Origin: Volutella citrinella
Taxonomy: Eukaryota > Ascomycota > Sordariomycetes > Hypocreales > Nectriaceae
Reading direction: 5' to 3'
DNA length: 64,000 nucleotides
Assembly (NCBI GenBank): GCA_034401135.1
Contig: JAWZSP010000007.1
Coordinates: forward strand, 1,488,001 to 1,552,000
Shown in pieces: positions 23,427 to 34,563 of this stretch. A model generated the notes under the pieces. That model was not told the origin of the DNA. It ran no database searches and saw nothing but the letters and a program-made list of their open reading frames with translations. Position 1 is the first letter of the stretch, and each line of letters opens with the position of its first letter. The position numbers and the translations under genes are program-made.

Positions 23427-25732
23427 ATGAAGGCCACTCCCCTCATAATCAATTGGCACGACCAAAATGCCCCGGTCTACTCAGCCCACTTTGAACCGGG
23501 TGGTAAAGGACGACTCGCTACAGCCGGCGGAGACAACCATGTCAGGATCTGGAAGGTCGATATTGAAGGCGAAGACCGGAAGGTTGAATACCTCTCGACC
23601 CTATCCAAGCACAACCAAGCCGTCAATGTTGTTCGTTGGGCGCCTAAAGGTTCGCCGCCGGATTGTTCCTGCTTTCCCAATACGCCGCGTCTAACAGTTT
23701 CTAGGAGAACTCATTGCATCCGCCGGTGACGATGGAAATGTGATCCTCTGGGTTCCCAGCGAGGGACCCCAATCCGCGTTCGGCTCTGAAGGTCCAGATG
23801 ATAAGGAATCATGGAGGGCCAAACACATGTGTCGTTCCAGCGGTGCTGAGATATACGACCTAGCATGGTCCCCCGATGGTGCCTACTTCATCATTGGCAG
23901 CATGGACAACATTGCCCGCATCTACAACGCACATTCAGGTACTACAATAACCTCTGGCAAATCAATCAAAGGCTGACCCGAATACAGGCACTCTTGTCCG
24001 CCAAATTGCCGAGCACAGTCACTACGTCCAGGGTGTCACCTGGGACCCTTTGAACGAGTATATTGCCACACAATCGTCCGACCGATCCGTTCACATATAC
24101 TCCCTGAAGAACAAGGACGGCCAACACACATTGGCCCAGGATGACAAGGCTTCTAGGCTGGCGAGTCACATCAAAGCGGACCTGCCTCCACGTCGGATAT
24201 CTTCCAACAGCCCTGCCCCTCCTGATTTCGGCCATCGATCCCAGCTATCTGTTCTTGAATCGGGCACATCGGCGGGCTCCCCCGTCCCTTCAGCGCCGGG
24301 GACTCCAACGTCGTTCCCGCTTCCGATGAATCCGCCAAGCGTCGTGAGCCACAGCAGGCGATCTTCATTCTCTTCTCGTCGCTCTGTCTCCCCCGCACCG
24401 TCTATGCCGCTGCCCGCTGTTATGCCTATGGAACCTTCTCCCAAGCCGCCGACCGTCCCTGCCGGTCTAGGAATCAGAAATGCCAATCTCTATGCGAACG
24501 AGACACTGACATCCTTTTTCCGTCGTCTTACGTTCACTCCGGACGGCAGCTTACTCCTGACACCATCTGGACAGTACCAAACGCAGCACCAAGCTGACAA
24601 GGACGCAAAACCTACCTACGAAATTATCAACACGGTTTACATTTATACCCGTGGTGGAATCAACAAGCCACCTATTGCCCATCTGCCTGGCCACAAGAAG
24701 CCATCGGTGGTGGTCAAATGCTCTCCGATATTTTACACCCTACGACAATCACCACCTGTGACACGCAATATTACCATTGATACTTCCTCCAATGACGAGC
24801 CAATCCCCTCCCTACCGGAGCCTCTATCGAAACCCTCGCCCTCATCTTCCTCGCTCATGGACCCTCCGCCACCACCGTCCTCAGCGGGAGCGGAATCCAG
24901 TGCTACGTCAAGGGGACTTGATGCAGAGACAAACGCCTCCACTCCCGGCCCAAACCCCACCTTCTCCCTGCCGTATCGCGTGGTGTATGCCGTTGCCACT
25001 CAAGACTCTGTCTTGCTCTATGATACTCAGCAGAAAACGCCAATTTGTGTCGTGAGCAACCTACATTGTGCTACCTTCACTGACTTGGCTTGGTATGTCA
25101 CCAGTCAATCAATCCCCCAGACTAATACTAATTGATTTCACAGGTCTAGCGATGGTCTGACGCTCATGGTCTCCTCCTCGGATGGATTCTGTTCGTCGCT
25201 CTCATTCGCTCCTAATGAGCTCGGTGAGATTTACAAGGGCGAAATTGCGCAGAGCAAGACCTCAGCAAGCGTGACGTCTTCATCTGGCCAATGCAACCCC
25301 CTGCCCACCCCGACAACGAGTTTTGCTCCACCTTCGCCGTTCCCGAACGGATCGCATCACCAGCATCGCAACTCTGCGAGCTCCTTCACGGCACCTTCCC
25401 CACCTCCCTCAGCTTCGATCTCCTCCCAACGCCCCACTTCGCCGACCAGATCAAATTCGACGTCATCCATCGCCACGATTACCACCCAGGCGAGCTCCGT
25501 GCCCACGGGTGTTATCAGCAACCCGCCTTTGATTACTGGCAGTGTACCGGGAATCACAGCAACGAGCTCTGGTAAGGTGACCGGGATGCCCATGACCACT
25601 CCACCAGAAACTCCCAGGAGTACCACTGGAAGCGTTGCAGGAACGAAGAGAGACACTAGTGAAAGTGAAAAGGAGGAAGGAAAGGAGCCAAAGAAGAGGC
25701 GAATCGCCCCCACCCTGGTTGAGCCCAAGTAG
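23427..25732 (+). CDS. cac2: Chromatin assembly factor 1 subunit B (Cac2/p60), WD40 protein
   Basis: Four exons (23427-23649, 23705-23938, 23988-25092, 25144-25732) with 49-55 nt introns encode 716 residues. The N-terminus MKATPLIINWHDQNAPVYS is the usual start of Cac2/p60. WD repeats follow, including LATAGGDNHVRIWKV, LIASAGDDGNVILWV and YIATQSSDRSVHIYSL, with a Ser/Pro-rich insertion after the third and further blades up to about residue 560. The tail is Ser/Thr/Pro-rich and ends with a basic patch (KEEGKEPKKRR) that may be a nuclear signal. In CAF-1, this subunit works with Cac1 and Cac3 to deposit newly made H3-H4 behind replication forks. HIRA is also a WD40 histone chaperone, but it is longer and starts differently. 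The gene is convergent with the LigD-like gene. Confidence 0.92.
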
Positions 25733-26132
25733 TGAGGGCTGAGATGCGGGGGCGTTGCAGTTTTGGCCTGCAAATGTGAAGATAATGTGTATAGTCAAAA
25801 GGGTAAGGCTCGGAACCAGAATCAGCGTTATGACGAGATGCGGACTTCAATCTGAAGCATGGAAAAGGCGTTTGGGATCAGGCTGCAAAGGGCGTGTGGA
25901 TTGGGATCTGGGAGCTGGTTGTTTCTCTTATCTGAAAGGTTGGTTCAGTATCTGGGACGCTCCATACCATGGGTGCCCGATGCCTCAAGGATGCAGCAAA
26001 TGGATTGGGCAGTCATACAAATGGATTTGTCAGGTCGTTCACAGATGCCCTACGGGAATTTGTTCTTCTTTTCTGTTTTCATCACTAACTTTCCAATTGT
26101 GTGCACCGTTCCTACGAATGTGACTTTCCTCA
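25733..26132. other. Convergent intergenic region
   Basis: This 400 bp stretch should contain the 3' ends of cac2 and the LigD-like gene. No other feature is seen. Confidence 0.6.
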
Positions 26133-27513
26133 TCAGTTCAGCACAGGGGTCCAACCCTTGCGTTGAACAAAATTCGCAACTCCCTCGTCTCGTAAAATAT
26201 CGGCCCCACGACGGCCTGTTACAACACTGCGCTCATGTTCTGCGCCACGAACGTAGAAGGGGAACGATAAGCGATCACCTTGGTGTTGAGGTTCCGCGAC
26301 TGCATTGGCGGCCCCTGAGGGCATGGCATCGACATGCGCGGCCGGTTCCCAAACCGAGTTGCCCTTGGTCTGTCGTTTTTTAAACCCGCAAACCGCGCGG
26401 TCAAGCGATAGGTACCATCTGCGTTGGTAGACGCTACCTATCGTGTTGCACGCCCCTGGATAGGCATTTGTTTTCCGGACATGTTCGTCCTCCAGCTCCC
26501 GAATCTCCCTTTCCATTGCGGACACCTCTGGCCCGGCATCCCTAGGATCTATCGCAGATGGAACATCTTCGTCTTCAACATTGAGCTTGCTATGTTGAAT
26601 TGCATGGTACTCTTCTTCTTCGTCTTCGCCTTCGCTGGTTTCTGGGTGCGTTGGGACCTCGGGTCCACGTTTCCTACGGCGCGTACGAGGGACCCGGCCG
26701 CTGCGTGACCGACCTGTGGCGTCCTCAGCCTTAGTGAGGCGGAGGTTGAGCACGTACGGGTCTGGTAGCCGAACACCATGCAGTTTTAGACGGATTTTCC
26801 GGTTTTGAAAAGCATCGTAGAGGAGAGCCTGAGGATTCGACGTCTCAGAGGGCTGTGGTGATGGCGGTTGGGAGGACGGGTCCGCAGACGGTGCATGTTT
26901 GCTCTTCCGTGGGAGAATAGTGTAGGTCCCAGTGTCCCATATGAGGAGAGAGCCTGTGGCATGCGACGCCGTCTCTATCAGATGATTCTAAATAAGAAAT
27001 CAGCTTCTCGACTCAGGCCTCCGTCCAACTAAGCCGGACACGTACCCAAAGACAGTGAATGCGAGTCTCGGTAGCATTTCGATTCAATCGTACGCTATTT
27101 GGGTCCCCGGGCAGCCCATACATGATGGCCCAGCTGACGCTACTTGTCTCATTGATCTGAAGGCGGAGATCGTAGTGTGTCCCGGCGATAGGATGGTCAT
27201 GCTGATGTATGACAAAGTGAGCGCCGTTGACGCTTCCAGCATTGGCGGTGTATAAAGCTGCATAATCTGCTACTGGGAGTAGCGGCGCCGGCCCTTGTGA
27301 GGCAATGTGTTCTGAAAGACTCTGGCTGAAGCGGGCGAGATGATCATCAACATGAACAGCACCTGACTCAATGGCAGCCGTTGGCGGGGATGGTTCGCTT
27401 GCATCTTCTGCCTCTTCTAGGTCCAGAGGGGCTGCCAGCGTCCATGCTAAGTTGCGCTTCTTCACGAATGGATTAGAAATAAGGTCTGGGCTGGGGCACC
27501 GCTTAAACGACAT
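26133..27513 (-). CDS. LigD-type 3'-phosphoesterase domain protein (stand-alone)
   Basis: Two exons, 27513-27046 and 26987-26133, are joined across a 58-nt intron (GTACGT..TTTAG) and give 440 residues. Residues about 90-160 carry HFVIHQHDHPIAGTHYDLRL, the core of the 3'-phosphoesterase domain of bacterial DNA ligase D, with the His and the HYDLR segment in place. Bacterial LigD uses this domain to trim 3' ends during non-homologous end joining. Here no ligase or polymerase domain accompanies it. The second half has a disordered acidic and basic stretch and a conserved-looking C-terminus with RWYLSLDRAVCGF and GNSVWEPA. Similar stand-alone proteins are known in fungi, from memory. A role in DNA end processing is inferred from the domain only. 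The gene is divergent from pex13. Confidence 0.85.
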
Positions 27514-28828
27514 TGTCTACATGATCGCGCCATGCGGTTGGGGGAGTGAAAAGCGTCCTCCCAGCGGCTGAGCTTGTCGGCGAATGAGGTGCCACAGGAG
27601 CAGTCCCCGACGTGGGGTGGTGAACTTGCGACTCAAGGCAACGGTTCGCGTATGCTGCAATTTTGTCGTTATTATCTACGCGTCTGCGGCCTAACTACAA
27701 AAAAGCGAAGGTGCATAGTGGCGCACAGCACTGTCCAATTCTTGAATCCTTAACTGCAACGCTCTCACATTGGCGCAGAACAAGAGTGTGGCACCGTGTC
27801 GTCATGCTTTTCACGTGCACAACCGGCAGTGTGACGGCTCAAAATGAGGCCAGGCTTCCAGCCCGAGACGGGCTTGTAAGACTGGAAGACGGTCCGCATT
27901 TGGTACATATGGTCAAACACCGTAAACTCTCCTTTCTGCCCCGCGCCCATACCGTGTCGTGTGGTCAAGTAGACGCAGAGGAGCACCAAAAGAAAAATGG
28001 ATGTCGTAGATGCCATTTCGTCGTCCAGGTCGGGGATCAGCAATGACGGCGTCGCGAATCCAATTGCCGCACACCGGCATCTCCGTGTACTGTACGGATT
28101 ACGGAGCACATATCTGCACAATGAATGGGCCACCCATTCACGCGGGTGGCGATTGGGGCTAGCCCAGAGACGGTCCACCACCGCGGCGTGGGCGTGGTGG
28201 TGTGCTGAAGCCTGGGTGCGCCGTGCCGAGGTCTGCTCGGCCAAAGCCCCGGAAATTTCGCTGCTGCCCCGGATTTCTCAGCGTCACGCTGCTACCTGCC
28301 TCCGCTGCCTCGCTTCGTCCTCATCCTTCTCCACTTTTCGTCTATCTCTTTCCCACCTGGTGGCCGGCCCCTTCCACCACAAAGAGCGGCCCGGACTCTG
28401 TGACTAGCGTCAACGAGATCGTCACCCGCCATCTCTTGTTTCTTCGTTCTTCTGTTGGCTCCTCCTCCGCTCACGCTTCGCGCATCCGAACAGAACCCCA
28501 GCCTTTCTTCCCCGAAGCGCACACCTAGAGTCGTTGTTCGCAATCCGTTCCCTTGCTCGTCGTCCGCCAACTCCATCGCGTACCCATCGCGACCGGGTAC
28601 CGCGGCTACCAATCGCCGGCTTCCGTTCCGACCGCGGCGACAACAGGCTTTGCGCTCGTCCACGGTGGTGAGCACGACTAGTGGGCGGCACCGATACCAC
28701 AGCGACACTCCGCTCGCCACCGCGTCTTCTTAACCCGACTCCATCTACAGCGCACTGCACTGCACGGCGGTGCTGTTCTTCGTCTTCATCTTCGCCAGCT
28801 TCCGCCCCCCCCATTTCCTTCCACAGTC
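27514..28828. other. Divergent promoter region of the LigD-like gene and pex13
   Basis: A 1.3 kb region separates two divergent genes. The right half (about 28300-28828) is strongly CT-rich on the plus strand, as in a pex13 leader. No coding signal is convincing; open frames here have random, Ser/Arg-rich composition. Confidence 0.55.
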
Positions 28829-30188
28829 ATGGCCTCCCCACCCAAACCTTGGGAGCGGCCTGGTGCGGCAACCACCTCGGCACCTGGTGAGCATATAATA
28901 TGCCAATCTGCCCCCTTGTCTACGCCTCATACTCATGTATCATTGTAGCTACATCGCCTTCCGTTGCATCTTCAACTACGGCCGTGCCCTCGACGGCTGG
29001 CTCAGCCGCTCCCCCGGTCCCTGAGCGTCCTTCTTCGCTCACTTCCGCCGTCAACCAGAACGCCGCCGCCTATAGTCGCATGGGAACCTCCCCTCTAAAC
29101 ACAATGAACTCTATGGGCACTGGATATTCTTCGCCATACTCAAGCCCCTACTCTCGATTTGGTGGCTATGGCGGCTACGGCGGTGGTATGTACGGCGGCG
29201 GTATGTATGGCGGAGGCATGTACGGTGGCGGCATGTACGGCGGCATGGGAATGGGCATGCCTGGCGGCCCCAACGACCCTAACAGCCTTACAAACCGATT
29301 CAACACCAGCACTCAGGCTACGTTTCAGATGCTTGAGGGCATCGTGACCGCTTTTGGTGGCTTCGCCCAAATGCTCGAGAGCACATACATGGCCACTCAT
29401 TCGAGTTTCTTTGGTCAGTAGCCTTTAGAATACGGACGCGTCGTACAATATGCTGACAGTATCTAGCCATGGTTTCTGTTGCTGAACAGTTTGGGGCTCT
29501 GAGAGACACCCTGGGCTCAATTCTCGGCATCTTTACTCTCATGCGGTGGATTCGGACTCTAATTGCCAAAATCACCGGCCGGCCCCCCCCTGCTGATGCT
29601 ATGGCTCTGACTCCAGCCGCATTCGCTCGTTTTGAAGGCCGAGCAACGGCACCCGATGGCACTCCTCTTCCCGCCAAAGCTAGCCGCAAGCCACTACTCT
29701 TCTTCGTCCTCGCCGCATTTGGACTGCCTTACCTCATGTCTAAGATGATCAAGACCCTCGCCGCTTCGCAAGAGGAGGAAGAGAAGCGACTTCAGCAACA
29801 AGCCTTGCAGCAGCAGCAACCTCTCGACCCCTCCAAGCTCGAGTTCTGCCGTCTGCTATACGACTTCCTGCCTCAGCAACCGAACAACAGCATGGAACTG
29901 GAGGCTCGTAAGGGAGACCTCGTTGCTGTCCTGAGTAAGAACGACCCATCTGGCAACCCTAGCGAGTGGTGGCAATGCCGTGCTCGAGATGGTCGCCAGG
30001 GCTACTTGCCATCGACCTATCTCGAGGTGCTCAAGCGTCCAGCATCGGAGCCAAAGCAGATCAAGGCCCTCCCTGCCAGCGAGAGCAGCCGTGCTAGCTC
30101 GCTGACAAGTGCCATTGAGCGACCTGAAGAAGGGAAGAAGGAGTATGCTACTCCTGATGGCATGCAGCGGGCCAATTTCTATTCCTAG
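28829..30188 (+). CDS. pex13: Peroxin 13, peroxisomal import docking protein with SH3 domain
   Basis: Three exons (28829-28886, 28949-29413, 29467-30188) encode 414 residues. The protein starts MASPPKPWERPGA, the usual start of Pex13. A Ser/Pro region is followed by a Gly/Tyr/Met-rich segment with four tandem GGGMY units, then a conserved helical segment (NRFNTSTQATFQMLEGIVTA), membrane-spanning stretches (one is LLFFVLAAFGLPYLM), a Gln-rich linker and a C-terminal SH3 domain (FCRLLYDFLPQ..WWQCRARDGRQGYLPSTYLEVL). Pex13 sits in the peroxisomal membrane and docks the Pex5 and Pex7 receptors with Pex14; its YG-rich region is thought to form part of the import pore. The last residues, RANFYS, are typical for the fungal protein. 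The gene is convergent with dus3. Confidence 0.95.
29179..29238 (+). repeat. Four 15-nt tandem units coding Gly-Gly-Gly-Met-Tyr in pex13
   Basis: The frame reads GGGMY four times in 60 nt, with third-position differences between units. It sits in the YG-rich segment of Pex13. Confidence 0.9.
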
Positions 30189-30772
30189 TGCAAAAGATAG
30201 CCCATGCCAACAAGGCTAGTAGAGCCATATTTGGAAGATTTGATTTATGCAACTGGGTGTCAACGGAAAGTGGCGCGTTGGGATTTCTTGGTGTACAAAA
30301 TGCGTCTGGAGTTGGAGGTGCCTGTGATGGAATGACTGCGTTCACGACGCCGGGTTCTTTTTTCTTTGTTTGTCTCCTTCATACGCTATACAATGTACCT
30401 TGGATTGGTGGAGTGAATACCCTCGACATACTTATCTACCGATCCACTGATGCACATTTCATTCCTACGTATTTATACTATCATTGATCCATAAGTCACG
30501 CCTTACTTTCTCAATTGACTTGATTTGGTAGTTTGGCACATAAAACCTTCTCTCTTCTTCGATTCAAGCAATTATGGGAGCAAGAGATGCTTGATTATTG
30601 CCTCTGGCAAGTACAACATTCATCGATGGCCGCACTGCATTCTCACCGAACATCAAAACGAGCAAACGGAGTGCCACTGCGTGTGGCCAATGCTCCTGTT
30701 ATAGTTGTCGAATTTCAAGGATTGTATAGCCTAGATGATGAGACCCCTCTTCCCTCAATCATTTTCGAATCC
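30189..30772. other. Convergent intergenic region of pex13 and dus3
   Basis: This 584 bp AT-rich stretch should hold both 3' untranslated regions. Open frames that run through it on the plus strand are continuations of antisense dus3 sequence and not genes. Confidence 0.6.
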
Positions 30773-33150
30773 TTAGCCTTCGGCCTCATAGGCGTTGGAC
30801 TTGTGCTTGGGCTGAAATTTGAATGTTGGGTGAACCGGCCCCAGGAACATCTCACTGCGAAGATCGGTTGGGTTAGCATGCAATACCTCAGACACGAGAT
30901 TAGTGAGCTCAACATACCTGATCTTGATCCAGTCCTTGAAGTTGTTAGAGGCCATGAGCGTCTCCAGATCATCACGGCCGCGATACCTAGGCGCACGATC
31001 GTTGAGGCTTGGGGGAAGGTGCTCCAGGAGTCCAATCGGCACATAGCGGTGTGTAAAGCTCAACCACTCGAGAAGGAAGCGACGGGTAAAGCCAATACCG
31101 AGTTCATCGGAGCCCCAGGCCTCAAGGCCGTAGCGGACAAATTTCTCAATATACGTGAGACGCTCGCTTGACGACTTGTCGAGGTATTGGCCCTTCTCAA
31201 TCTCCTCAAAAAGCCAGGGTTTAATAAGTGCGCCGCGGCCAATCATGACGGTGTCGACACGGGCCTTTTCGATGTGGTCGTAGTAGTCGACGTGAGAGTA
31301 GCAGTCCCCGTTGCCAAGGAAGTACATCTTTCCATCCTTGGAGTTGGGCAATGTACTCTCATCCGGCTCGGCAGCTGTATCAGTCAGGCTGTCCTTCTGT
31401 TGATTATAGGTCTTGATCAGCGCGGCACACTCGCCAATGTATCCCCAGTCCGCCTTCTTCGTGTACCGCTGCTCGCGGCTACGTCCGTGCAAAGTGACAG
31501 CGGCGCAACCAGGGGCTCCAAGACGGTCACGGTGTTCCCGACCACCAAAGGCAAGCTTGCTGATGACCTGTGGAGCAGTAGGACGGTTGCTCCGAATGCC
31601 TGTGCGGATCTTGGCAGTGATAGGGATCTCACCAGACATGGCGTTCATGCCTCGAATCATGCGCTCCATCTTCCCCTGCGCTTCGAGGAGAGCGGAGCCA
31701 CCGCCGGATTTGAAGACCATATCAATCGGACAACCACAGTTCAAGTCGATCAGTCGAAGGTGGGGACAGTAGCGGTTGAGCGCATCGGCAGCTTTCGTCG
31801 CCACCCAGTGGTTGCTACCGGAGATTTGGGCAGCAAACCTGAGGTCCTTGGAGTGGTCGTAGTCATCAAACAGAGGGACGGCGCCTGGCTTGATGCTTGG
31901 TGGAGATATCTCGGACTCGTGGGCTTTGAGTAGCGTCCAGTCGGTCTTGGTTCCCTGGACGAGAGGCATTCCCATGGCCATCTCAGAATACGTCAGCTGC
32001 GCCCCTAGATCGACACACAGGCGACGGAAAGGCAGATTGCCTTGGGTCGTCAGAGGCGCCAGCGCCGGGGTTTCAGCCCCAAAGTAGAGACGGCGCTTTT
32101 CGGAAGGCTTGAACGGCGCCTCCACGAATTGCGCGCGTAGTTCTTCGATACTCTGGTCCTTCCGTCGGTTTTGAAGAGCTTCACTCCACTTGGCCTCGTT
32201 GTTTAGCCACTTGATATATTGGTCAGCCCGAGTAAAATCAACACGCTTCCGGTTGAGATCAATCTTGGTTGCCATGTCAACAACATTGTATACTCCAGGC
32301 CGTTGTTCCTCGGGTTCTCCCTCCTTCTCGGTAGTGTTCGTTTCATTTTCCGCGGTGGCGTTTTCGTCGTTCTCCCGGGATTGGACCAAGACAAGCTCCT
32401 TCCTGCCATCCTCACGTTCAACCTCTTTCATATGACTCTTGACAAAGCGACACTTCCAGCCGGATGGGCACTTTCCATATGCTTCGAAAACAGGGCATTT
32501 GCCACCCAGCGTTTCGACGTCGTCACGCCTACCGACCTCGAGATATTTGCGGAGGTCGTGCTCAAGGCGGCAGCGATCACCGAATTTACATTCTCTGGGG
32601 GAAAATTCGGGGTAAAAAGCTCGACTGTTGCAGATGCGGATAGCATCGTCAAAGTGGCCGAAAGTCCGTTCGGTGTTCTGTCCCTTGTTCTTCTTCTTCT
32701 TCCGGTCTTTCTTGCCCGCCGCACCGGAATCTCGGGCATCATCTTGGCCAGGCTGTGCTGTGGATCCTCGGCCTTCTGCCTCATCATCATCGCCAGCTGC
32801 TTCTTGTGCAGCGTCGCGGTTGGAAACATCAACAAGAAACCTATTCACTATGTTAGTGCGCCGTGGTTGCTGTCTCGCTCACTATACACATACTCTTTCT
32901 TGACGGAGGCAATTCCATTCACGCGGCCATCGACATGAGCTGGCTTCACCTGCGAGCCGTTGTTGGCGGGTTTCTCGATTTCACTGCTAGCAAGTTCTGC
33001 TGAAGCGACGGAATCATCCATCTTAAGGCGTTTCGTGGCTCTCTCTCCATTCTCTGCAGCATTTGTCAAGCCGCTAGCGTCATCTTGAAGCTCTGCATGT
33101 TGACGCGCTGGAGGGATGCGATCCATGTTGGTATCTGTCTGCTGTGCCAT
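30773..33150 (-). CDS. dus3: tRNA-dihydrouridine(47) synthase Dus3
   Basis: Three exons (33150-32894, 32840-30918, 30854-30773) encode 753 residues. The N-terminus is disordered and Lys/Asp-rich. Two CCCH zinc fingers follow, [11 protein letters not shown] (near 169) and [18 protein letters not shown] (near 199). The TIM-barrel Dus domain then begins at [20 protein letters not shown]. It holds [20 protein letters not shown] (near 453, with the catalytic Cys) and [13 protein letters not shown] and [11 protein letters not shown] for FMN binding. The end, [20 protein letters not shown], is conserved in Dus3. The enzyme reduces U47 in the variable loop of tRNA. The last intron is 63 nt, a multiple of three with no stop, so retention would add 21 residues inside KI-SEMF. 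It was called because family members lack that insertion and because it has GTATGT and CGCAG ends. Confidence 0.94.
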
Positions 33151-34563
33151 GCTGGCAAATATACTGAATGCAAGTGCCGCGTGTTGGTATCTTTGGTAAA
33201 GTTGCTCTCTCCGGATGAAAAGAAGTGAAAATGCTGAGCTTTTGCTTTTTAATTCAAGACAAAACCTGCCCCTATCGGTAAGGCGCAAGGGAACACAGAT
33301 GGTGGTGAATTGAGAGAGTGAAACCCTCAAAATGTCAATGGATGGGAAATCTGAAGAGGACCTTTGGCTTGTTTGCGGTGGGAAACAAGGCAACGAGGAC
33401 CGGGGACCGGTGCAAGATGGCGTTGTGCTTTTTGGGTCGTATCGCACGCCTTTCAAGGGTGGTTGAGGATGAGTTTGTGTGAACTCTGACTGGTGGAATG
33501 AGGAAAAAAAACTGAAGGCGATCTGAATGAGTTCTCGCCCTCTGAGTGGTGGTGGGACAGGACGGGTGAGGCGCTAGTAAGGGAAAGAGCCCAATATAAG
33601 GTACCTGGTCTAGCTCGTGGTGGGGGGTTGCACTCGGGGTGCGGGCACTAGAGGCGCTGAAGCCTCGCTGGCGGGGATCGCTGAAGACAGGGCCGGAGTC
33701 CGGACCTGGAGTCACAAGCTCGACTTGTCGTGACAACTGGCTGGGGAGGCAGCTCGTGGTGACGGGGCACTGGACCTTCTTGATTGAAGCCTGAACTCGA
33801 GTAGGACCCGTGTGAGCCTGAAGCGCAATAACTTGACGACACCAGTACCTACCTAGGCAGAATATCGGAAGGCATTGAATTGGATCGAAGGTGCCCAGGC
33901 GCTTCAAGGAATGCTAGGGCCAGTATCTCGGAAGCTGCCGCCCACTGCAACTCTGGGGCCCTATTTGCTGTCCCCTAGGCCAGAACTTGCCCTGCAATTC
34001 TCCACTCCAAACAATGCTATACATGACTCTAACAATGCAACGTACAGCCTGCGTGTGTGCGTATATATGAGCCCAGCCAGCCGCATGTGAGCTGGTGGTG
34101 ATCAGTCGGGCAAGGTACATCGCAGCCACGCTTCCAGCGCTGCCCCGCCAGACTTCGCCGCGCTGACAGGTGGTGCAGGGAGAGCTCGGTACCTAAGTAA
34201 ACCTGGGGCGGTCACGGTACAAATGCATTGACGTCGACTGAACCACCAACGGTGCCTCCACCAACCCCCACCCAACCAGTGAATCGCCGCGAGCCTCAGT
34301 CCTGGGACGACATCCTTCCTCCTTCCTGCTCACTCAACAGGCCAGCGACGACAAATCCGGCTCAAATCGCCAGAAATCGGCGGCACAATCCACCTTTCCC
34401 CACCCCTCACACACATACCTTGCAGAATCGTCTGCAAAAACACCGTCATTGTTGACGAGCTCCGCCGCAGCTCCATCGTCCACTCTCTTCTCCGCCGTCT
34501 GGACTCGTCCCGGCTTCCCGACACGCCGCTGGCCCCAGGCGATGATTTACGGCCCGTGATACC
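33151..34563. other. Divergent promoter region of dus3 and the kelch gene
   Basis: This 1.4 kb region separates two divergent starts. It contains two GGTACCT sequences (33600-33606 and 34189-34195). No gene is supported. The stretch 34200-34560 is C-rich and is probably the leader of the kelch gene. Confidence 0.55.
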
